From assembly GCF_900113005.1 (NCBI RefSeq), contig NZ_FONW01000002.1, positions 496,001-560,000 of the forward strand: a stretch of DNA of 64,000 nt. The letters run 5' to 3'. The notes under the pieces are model-generated. The model made no database searches, was not told the DNA's origin, and worked only from the letters and a program-made list of their open reading frames with translations. This document shows positions 58,858 through 64,000 of the stretch, piece after piece (within the stretch, counting starts at the first letter, position 1; every line of letters starts with the position of its first letter). The DNA comes from Sunxiuqinia elliptica. Its GTDB lineage: Bacteria; Bacteroidota; Bacteroidia; Bacteroidales; Prolixibacteraceae. The position numbers and the translations under genes are program-made.

Positions 58858-60150
58858 TTACTTTTCTTTTCCTAATGCTTTCAGTCTTAATGTTACCGCA
58901 TTTTTGTGTGCATCCAATTGCTCAGCTTCAGCCATTTTTTCAATTACGGGGCCTAAATTTTTAATCCCGGATTCAGATATTTCCTGAAATGTAATCTTAC
59001 GAATGAAACTATCCAGGTTGACACCGCTGAATGAGCGGGCCCAGCCGTTAGTCGGCAGAGTGTGATTGGTCCCTGATGCATAATCACCAGCGCTTTCAGG
59101 GGTGTAGTTCCCGAGGAAAACAGAACCAGCATTCGTAATTTTATCTGCGGTTTGCAGGTAGTTTTCCATGGAGATGATTAAATGTTCCGGTGCATATTCG
59201 TTAATAAGCTCGATCATCTCAAACTCATCATTCAAAACAATGGCGACACTGTTTTTTAATGCTTTTTGGGCAATTTCTTTTCGGCTGAGTTGCTTGAGTT
59301 GTTTTTCAAGTTCAAGTTCAACCTGATCCACTAATTCTGTCGAGTTGGCCACTAAAACAACTTGAGAGTCTGGTCCGTGTTCGGCCTGCGAAAGTAAATC
59401 GGATGCGATGAAGGCTGGATTGGCTGATGAGTCAGCCATGATAGCTACTTCAGAAGGTCCGGCAGGCATGTCAATAGCCACATCGCTGATGCTGACCAGT
59501 TGTTTTGCTGCCATAACGTATTGGTTTCCCGGACCAAATATTTTGGCAATCTTTGGGACTGGACCGGCTCCATAGGCCATGGCTCCAATGGCTTGTACGC
59601 CTCCCAGCTTGAAAACTTTGGTAACGCCCACCAGCTGAGCCGCAAATAGAATGGCAGGGTTGATTTGTCCTTTTTTGTTTGGTGGGGTGCAGAGCACAAT
59701 TTCTTTACAACCGGCAATCTGGGCAGGTATGGCTAACATTAAAACACTTGAGAACAAAGGAGCTGAACCTCCCGGAATGTACAAGCCAACTTTCTCAATG
59801 GCTACAGCTTTTTGCCAGCAAACAACGCCCTTGGTTGTTTCCACTTTGTTTATTTCCGTCTGTTGGCTGGCGTGGAATTGCTTAATGTTTTCAGCAGCAA
59901 TGGTAATGGCTTCTTTTAATTTCGGATCAAGTTGATTGGTCGCTTCGCTTAATTCTTGAGCTGAAATGGCAAAATCATCGATCTCGGCACCATCAAATTG
60001 TTGGGTGAATTTTTTTATAGCAGAAAGGCCATCTGTTTTGATTTCGGTGAGAATTGCTTTAACGTTTGCAGTCAACTCACTGGCGTCAAAAAGTGGGCGT
60101 TCCAGGATTTGAGGCCATTCAGATTTTTTGGGATTCAGGTAACTTTTCAT
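58858..60150 (-). CDS. hisD: Histidinol dehydrogenase
   Basis: 430 residues. It oxidises histidinol twice to histidine with NAD+ and Zn. 'YIPGGSAPLFSSVLMLAIPAQIAGCKEIVLCTPP', 'VQAIGAMAYGAGPVPKIAKIFGPGNQYVMAAKQ' and 'DMPAGPSEVAIMAD' are family blocks; the catalytic Glu-His stretch 'NEYAPEHLIISME' and 'YTPESAGDYASGTNHTLPTNGWAR' follow. Second gene of the operon. Confidence 0.98.
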   Translation of the reverse strand: MKSYLNPKKSEWPQILERPLFDASELTANVKAILTEIKTDGLSAIKKFTQQFDGAEIDDFAISAQELSEATNQLDPKLKEAITIAAENIKQFHASQQTEINKVETTKGVVCWQKAVAIEKVGLYIPGGSAPLFSSVLMLAIPAQIAGCKEIVLCTPPNKKGQINPAILFAAQLVGVTKVFKLGGVQAIGAMAYGAGPVPKIAKIFGPGNQYVMAAKQLVSISDVAIDMPAGPSEVAIMADSSANPAFIASDLLSQAEHGPDSQVVLVANSTELVDQVELELEKQLKQLSRKEIAQKALKNSVAIVLNDEFEMIELINEYAPEHLIISMENYLQTADKITNAGSVFLGNYTPESAGDYASGTNHTLPTNGWARSFSGVNLDSFIRKITFQEISESGIKNLGPVIEKMAEAEQLDAHKNAVTLRLKALGKEK

Positions 60151-60161
60151 GTATTTAAAAT

Positions 60162-60189
60162 TAGAACCAAGACACTAGAACCAAGACAC
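60162..60189 (+). repeat. 14-bp direct repeat in the hisG-hisD spacer
   Basis: TAGAACCAAGACAC twice in tandem (60162-60175, 60176-60189), then TAGA. Confidence 0.8.
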
Positions 60190-60274
60190 TAGATAAGATA
60201 TTTCAATCATTCTCGTGTGTATTAAACGTCCTTGCCATGGGTGTGTTATATGTTTTAATTGCCGTGCATTGTGT

Positions 60275-61132
60275 TTAGAAAATCATCTTTTCGATTGGCA
60301 TGACTAAAATACCTTGCGCACCCGCTTCTTTTAATTTCCCAATGATTTCCCAGAACTCTTTTTCGGCAATTACCGACGACATAGATACCCATCCTTCTTC
60401 AGCCAGTGTGGTAACCGTTGGGCTTTTCATTCCGGGAAGGATTGCCTTTATTTCCTCAATTTTTTCTTTAGGAGCATTGAGGACAATGTATTTTTTGTCT
60501 TTTGCACGTTCCACTGATTCCATGCGGAAAATCATTTCGTCCATAATGGCTCGTTTGTCCGCTGAAAGTTCTTTGGGAGCGACAAGTACAGCTTCTGAGT
60601 ACAGAGCAACTTCTACTTCTTTAAGACGATTGGAGACCAGTGTTGATCCGGAGCTGACGATGTCAAAAATTGCATCAGCCAAGCCAATCCCTGGGGCAAT
60701 TTCAACTGATCCGGAAATCACGTGGATATCCGCTTTAACGTTGTTTTTGTCTAGGAAGTCTTTTAAAATAACCGGATAGGAGGTGGCAATTTTTTTGCCA
60801 TTGAACCACTCAATGCCGGGGTAATCTTCCGATTTTGGAATGGCCAGACTTAAACGGCATTTGCTGAAACCCAGTCGTTTGATGATTTGTACTTGCTCTT
60901 TCTTTTCCAGCATTTCGTTTTCACCAACGATGCCGATATCAGCTACTTGGTCGGCTACGGCTTGGGGAATATCGTCATCCCTAAGAAATAGCACTTCGAG
61001 TGGAAAATTCTTGGCTGCAGCCAGCAGTTTCCGTTTTCCTAAACTAATGCTAATGCCAGCTTCTGCAAGTAATTGCATGGAGTCTTCGTTGAGTCTTCCT
61101 TTCGTTTGAATCGCGATTCTCAGTTGTGTCAT
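60275..61132 (-). CDS. hisG: ATP phosphoribosyltransferase, long form
   Basis: 285 residues, the long HisG with the C-terminal regulatory ACT-like domain (about 210-285, 'LPGMKSPTVTTLAEEGWVSMSSVIAE'). 'RIAIQTKGRLNEDSMQLLAEAGI' and 'DIGIVGENEMLEKKE' start the catalytic domain, 'GLADAIFDIVSSGSTLVSNRL' is the PRPP loop. It makes the first committed step and is feedback-inhibited by histidine in this form, which works with the transcription attenuator just upstream. Confidence 0.97.
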   Translation of the reverse strand: MTQLRIAIQTKGRLNEDSMQLLAEAGISISLGKRKLLAAAKNFPLEVLFLRDDDIPQAVADQVADIGIVGENEMLEKKEQVQIIKRLGFSKCRLSLAIPKSEDYPGIEWFNGKKIATSYPVILKDFLDKNNVKADIHVISGSVEIAPGIGLADAIFDIVSSGSTLVSNRLKEVEVALYSEAVLVAPKELSADKRAIMDEMIFRMESVERAKDKKYIVLNAPKEKIEEIKAILPGMKSPTVTTLAEEGWVSMSSVIAEKEFWEIIGKLKEAGAQGILVMPIEKMIF

Positions 61133-61147
61133 GATAATTCAGATCAA

Positions 61148-61177
61148 ATAAAAAAGGCTTACCGTATGGTAAGCCTT
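61148..61177 (-). terminator. Attenuator terminator ahead of hisG
   Basis: On the minus strand AAGGCTTACC (61177-61168), loop ATAC, GGTAAGCCTT (61163-61154), then a run of six T. A perfect 10-bp Rho-independent terminator placed between the leader ORF and hisG; it makes no sense as the end of an operon. Confidence 0.92.
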
Positions 61178-61211
61178 CTTTGGATTAATATTTTGGAACA
61201 AAACAAAAGAA

Positions 61212-61274
61212 TTACAGCCTACCAATTAATAGGGTATCATGATGATGGCCGTAATGTCCTTGAATGTTGTTCAT
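61212..61274 (-). CDS. hisL: Histidine operon leader peptide
   Basis: 20-codon ORF from the ATG at 61274 to TAA at 61214-61212: MNNIQGHYGHHHDTLLIGRL. His at 7, 10, 11, and 12, three of them adjacent (CAT CAT CAT, 61247-61239). A ribosome stalled there leaves 61223-61216 (GGTAGGCT) free, which pairs with the first terminator arm; a ribosome at the stop codon covers it. It is too short for ORF calling and would be dismissed as intergenic. Confidence 0.88.
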   Translation of the reverse strand: MNNIQGHYGHHHDTLLIGRL

Positions 61275-61297
61275 GTCTTAATTTTCTCTTTGAGCTG

Positions 61298-61329
61298 CAA
61301 GTATAGTGATAAAATAAAAGTACTGCAAG
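61298..61329 (-). promoter_or_regulatory. Probable promoter of the his operon
   Basis: On the minus strand CTTG at 61329-61326, then 20 bases, then TATACTTG at 61305-61298, one mismatch from TAnnTTTG. RNA would start near 61290, 16 bases before the leader ATG. Confidence 0.6.
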
Positions 61330-61557
61330 GCTAAAAGTGATAAATTATCATTTAGAGGTGATTTATTATTCATTTTTTAATTTTTCAAGAAAATTACAAT
61401 CGATTGCGCAAAAAAGATTATTTTTAGGGAAACCTAATATCCAATGGATGGGCTTGCTTGTAAAACAAGTATTGCAATACCCCAAACAACAAATTTTTAG
61501 AGGCTGGTTAATGTTTTGTTTTGGAGTGGGCTCGAATGATATTAAAAATAGAAACTT
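61330..61557 (+). other. Divergent spacer ahead of the glycoside hydrolase gene
   Basis: 228 AT-rich bases between the his promoter and the GH88/105 ATG. The reading frame on the plus strand at 61337-61561 has no recognisable protein. No perfect -7 match for the hydrolase gene was seen. Confidence 0.45.
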
Positions 61558-62649
61558 ATGAAGAAATTATTAGCAGTTAGCTTAATTCTGTTGTTGGTAT
61601 GTCAACTATATGCGTCGGACAATGCTGATTTATTCAAGCCTAAGAAGATTGAGAAAGCCATGAAAAAGGCGACCTTCTGGCAGTTAAAACATCCTAAGCA
61701 TAAACTCTATGACTGGACCAATGGAGCTTTTTACGCCGGTGTTTTTGCAGCCTATGAAACAACCGGTTCAAAAAAAATATGGAAAGCTTTAATGGAGATG
61801 GGAGAGACCAATGAGTGGAAGCCCGGTCCTCGTTTACATCATGCTGATGATCACGCAATCTGTCAAACTTACCTGGATGTATATAGGGTTGAAAAGCAGG
61901 AGCAAATGCTGATTCCTTTTCGCGATACCATTGATAAGATGATGGCAACACCATATTCTACTGGAAAGATTCGGCCGATTACCTGGTGGTGGTGCGATGC
62001 CTTGTTTATGGCACCTCCGGCTTTGGTTAAGCTTGGAGAGATTTTGGATGAACCCAAGTATTTAAAGCTTAATGATAAGCTCTTCAAGGAAACCTATGAT
62101 TTGCTTTTTGATGAAGAGGAAAACTTGTTTGCGCGAGATATGAAATATAAAACCGACTGGGAAGAACCTCGTTATGAAGCTAACGGGAAAAAGATTTTCT
62201 GGTCGCGAGGAAATGGTTGGGTAATGGGCGGTATTGTTCGCGTGTTGGAGGAGCTTCCTGCTGACTACCCGAATCGCTCTTTTTATGAGAAACTTTTTGT
62301 ACGGATGGCGCAACGCATAGCTGAAATTCAGCAGGAGGATGGACTTTGGCGGGCTAGCTTGCTTGATCCTGCTTCTTACCCAGGAGGAGAGGCCAGTGGT
62401 TCTGGTTTCTTCACCTATGCTTTGGCTTGGGGAATCAATAATGGCTTGTTGGATGAGGCTACTTATAAACCGGTTGTTCAGAAAGCTTGGGTGGGCTTAA
62501 ATAGCCTGATTCAAGCTGATGGACGCGTGGGCTGGACTCAACCGATTGGCGCTGATCCGAGAGCCAATTTTTCAAATGCAAGTTGGGAGGTTTATGGCAC
62601 TGGTGCTTTTCTTTTGGCCGGTAGCGAAGTGATTAAAATGAACTGGTAG
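61558..62649 (+). CDS. GH88/GH105 unsaturated glycuronyl/rhamnogalacturonyl hydrolase
   Basis: 363 residues with a Sec signal (1-19, 'LAVSLILLLVCQLYAS'). An (alpha/alpha)6 barrel: 'MKKATFWQLKHP..LYDWTNGAFYAGVFAAYE' at the start, 'RLHHADDHAICQTYLDVY' with the first catalytic Asp, 'TWWWCDALFMAPPALVKLGEI' with the second, then 'FWSRGNGWVMGGIVRVLEELP' and 'GLWRASLLDPASYPGGEASGSGFFTYALAWGIN'. It removes unsaturated uronate from oligosaccharides made by polysaccharide lyases. No lyase or SusCD pair is next to it, so it may serve a distant polysaccharide locus. Confidence 0.92.
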   Translation: MKKLLAVSLILLLVCQLYASDNADLFKPKKIEKAMKKATFWQLKHPKHKLYDWTNGAFYAGVFAAYETTGSKKIWKALMEMGETNEWKPGPRLHHADDHAICQTYLDVYRVEKQEQMLIPFRDTIDKMMATPYSTGKIRPITWWWCDALFMAPPALVKLGEILDEPKYLKLNDKLFKETYDLLFDEEENLFARDMKYKTDWEEPRYEANGKKIFWSRGNGWVMGGIVRVLEELPADYPNRSFYEKLFVRMAQRIAEIQQEDGLWRASLLDPASYPGGEASGSGFFTYALAWGINNGLLDEATYKPVVQKAWVGLNSLIQADGRVGWTQPIGADPRANFSNASWEVYGTGAFLLAGSEVIKMNW

Positions 62650-62706
62650 GCTATCTGCTAATTATAAGCTGAAATCTGAAAGGAAATTAGCTGTTAGGAT
62701 AAAAAG

Positions 62707-62743
62707 AAAGGGGCGGTTTTCTCAAGTGGAAAACCGCCCCTTT
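62707..62743. terminator. Bidirectional terminator
   Basis: 15-bp stem: AAAGGGGCGGTTTTC (62707-62721) and GAAAACCGCCCCTTT (62729-62743), between the convergent hydrolase and dnaJ genes. Confidence 0.95.
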
Positions 62744-62760
62744 TATCTTGATCAAAAAAG

Positions 62761-63924
62761 TTATTCAAAAATATTCTTCATCTTCTCGAAGAAGTTTTTG
62801 TCTCCGCTTCCGGGAGTGTGCTTGAAGTTGGGAGATTCCTGGAGTTTTTCCAGAAGTTTCCGCTCTTCAGCAGATATTTTCTTTGGTGCCCAGGCATGAA
62901 TGCGTACCAGCAAGTCTCCCTTGCCATAGCCATTCACATCGGGTAATCCTTTGCCGCGTAGGCGTAAGATTTTTTCAGGCTGAGTTCCTGCTTCAATTTT
63001 GACTTTTACCTTGCTTTCAACCGTCGGAATTTCAGCAGTTGTTCCTAAGGCAAAGTCTGGTAAACTCAAAAATAGATTATAAATCAAATTGTTGCCATCT
63101 CGAATTAAGTCCGGATGGTTTTCCTCAGCGATGATAACAAGCAAGTCTCCATTCATGCCACCTCTACGTCCGGCATTTCCTTTTCCGGATACGTTGAGTT
63201 GCATGCCTTCAGCAACTCCAGCAGGAATTTTAATGGTAACCACTTCTTCGTCGCGAACGACTCCTTCGCCATGGCATGCGGTACATTTGTTTTTAATGAT
63301 CTGGCCTTCACCATTACAACTCGGGCAAGTTGCTGTTGTTTGCATTTGTCCAAGCAGGGTGTTGGTTACCCGAGTAACATGGCCACTTCCGCGGCAGGTA
63401 GAACAGGTTGTATAATCATTACCACCTTGTGCTCCGGTTCCATTACAAGTATCACAAGCTTTGTATTTTTTCAGCTTGATCTTCTTTTCAACGCCATTGG
63501 CAATGTCTTTCAACGAAAGTGTGACTTTTACGCGCAAATCTGATCCTCGGTGAACTCTTCGGCCTCCACCTCTGGACGAGCCTCCAAAACCACCAAATCC
63601 GCCACCAAAACCACTGCCACCGAAAATATCGCCAAACATGGAGAAGATATCGTCCATAGACATGTCGTGCTGGCTAAATCCACCACCGCCACCGGCGCCA
63701 CCAACTCCGGCATGACCAAATTGGTCATAACGTTGTTTTTTCTGAGGATTACTCAATACCTCATAGGCTTCGGCTGCTTCCTTGAATTTTTCTTCAGCTT
63801 CTTTGTTATCCGGGTTTTTATCCGGGTGATATTGAATGGCTTTTTTTCGGTAAGCCTTTTTAATTTCTTCAGGTGAAGCGCTTTTACTTACTCCTAATAC
63901 TTCGTAAAAATCTCTTTTTGTCAT
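62761..63924 (-). CDS. dnaJ: Chaperone DnaJ (type I Hsp40)
   Basis: 387 residues. J domain 1-70 with His-Pro-Asp in '[11 protein letters not shown]'; Gly/Phe-rich linker about 75-128 ('[37 protein letters not shown]'); four CxxCxGxG zinc motifs at about 150-215 ('CDTCNGTG', 'CSTCRGSG', 'CPSCNGEG', 'CTACHGEG'); then the two C-terminal client domains. It stimulates DnaK ATPase and hands over unfolded clients. It follows grpE by 15 bases, and the two are likely one operon. Confidence 0.98.
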   Translation of the reverse strand: MTKRDFYEVLGVSKSASPEEIKKAYRKKAIQYHPDKNPDNKEAEEKFKEAAEAYEVLSNPQKKQRYDQFGHAGVGGAGGGGGFSQHDMSMDDIFSMFGDIFGGSGFGGGFGGFGGSSRGGGRRVHRGSDLRVKVTLSLKDIANGVEKKIKLKKYKACDTCNGTGAQGGNDYTTCSTCRGSGHVTRVTNTLLGQMQTTATCPSCNGEGQIIKNKCTACHGEGVVRDEEVVTIKIPAGVAEGMQLNVSGKGNAGRRGGMNGDLLVIIAEENHPDLIRDGNNLIYNLFLSLPDFALGTTAEIPTVESKVKVKIEAGTQPEKILRLRGKGLPDVNGYGKGDLLVRIHAWAPKKISAEERKLLEKLQESPNFKHTPGSGDKNFFEKMKNIFE

Positions 63925-63939
63925 ACTTGCATGTTTTGT

Positions 63940-64000
63940 CTACTCACCCACCACAACTTTGGAAAAGCGAATGACTTTTTCGTTCATCTGGTAACCTTTC
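63940..64000 (-). CDS. grpE: Nucleotide exchange factor GrpE, C-terminal end only
   Basis: The minus strand at the window edge ends with KGYQMNEKVIRFSKVVVGE-stop (stop TAG at 63942-63940), the conserved GrpE C-terminus, 15 bases before dnaJ's ATG. The body lies outside the window. Confidence 0.9.
   Translation of the reverse strand, partial: KGYQMNEKVIRFSKVVVGE

Noticed and set aside
61337-61561. 74-codon plus-strand frame ahead of the glycoside hydrolase
   Set aside because: Overlaps the start of the real gene with its signal peptide and has no protein-like features.

Overview
The window looks like a chromosomal segment of a Bacteroidota bacterium, probably a marine or sediment Marinilabiliales/Prolixibacteraceae-like lineage (the phylum is well supported, the family is inference). 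Signs are: a giant secreted protein with a C-terminal type IX secretion (T9SS) sorting domain; an ECF sigma/FecR/STN-TonB receptor operon; Bacteroidota-restricted families (DUF4494, DUF4831, DUF1460 type); near absence of Shine-Dalgarno sites; several TAnnTTTG-type -7 promoter elements about 20 nt ahead of start codons; and a histidine operon in the order G-D-C-B-H-A-F-IE. No rRNA, tRNA, CRISPR array, integrase or insertion sequence was seen.

Layout. 1-4.5 kb: a cut-off surface lipoprotein, two tandem LpxL-type acyltransferases, a glycerophosphodiesterase and a DUF1460 lipoprotein. 4.5-10.3 kb: an ECF sigma - FecR - TonB receptor operon followed by a Q-rich LTxxQ-repeat exported protein and a beta-barrel-like protein; the same promoter-like element stands before the sigma gene and before the Q-rich gene. 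10.3-12.8 kb: a TetR-controlled oxidoreductase pair with two matching operator-like sites. 13-20 kb: acetyl-CoA synthetase, a probable PPi-type PEP carboxykinase and a ketopantoate reductase. 20-33 kb: two POT peptide transporters (with the tail of a lost third), NAD(P)HX repair enzyme, DUF4831 protein, PepD-type peptidase, dihaem cytochrome, an alanine/ornithine-type racemase and an S9 peptidase. The transporters and peptidases fit a peptide-consuming lifestyle. 33-41 kb: three-gene proton-translocating transhydrogenase, DUF4494 protein, unknown helical protein, TypA, an overlooked 49-residue PspC-domain protein and a lipid kinase.

41.3-49 kb: a tight five-gene minus-strand cluster of three phage-tail-collar (Mdp-type) proteins, one orphan periplasmic binding protein and one 1418-residue Ig/HYR-repeat T9SS adhesin, with a GNAT acetyltransferase divergent from it. 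No other phage or transporter gene is nearby. This is the best candidate for an undescribed system.

50-61.3 kb: a complete histidine operon (hisG-D-C-B-[purU-tlpA-fhb2]-H-A-[fhb1]-F-[OMP]-IE) of about 11 kb with five guest genes. Ahead of hisG is a textbook attenuator: a Bacteroidota-type promoter, a 20-codon leader peptide with four His codons, a Rho-independent terminator, and a competing antiterminator segment that overlaps the end of the leader ORF. Many operon spacers carry their own different short repeat, and one seems to have become the N-terminus of HisA. 61.5-64 kb: a GH88/105 unsaturated glycuronyl hydrolase, dnaJ and the last codons of grpE.
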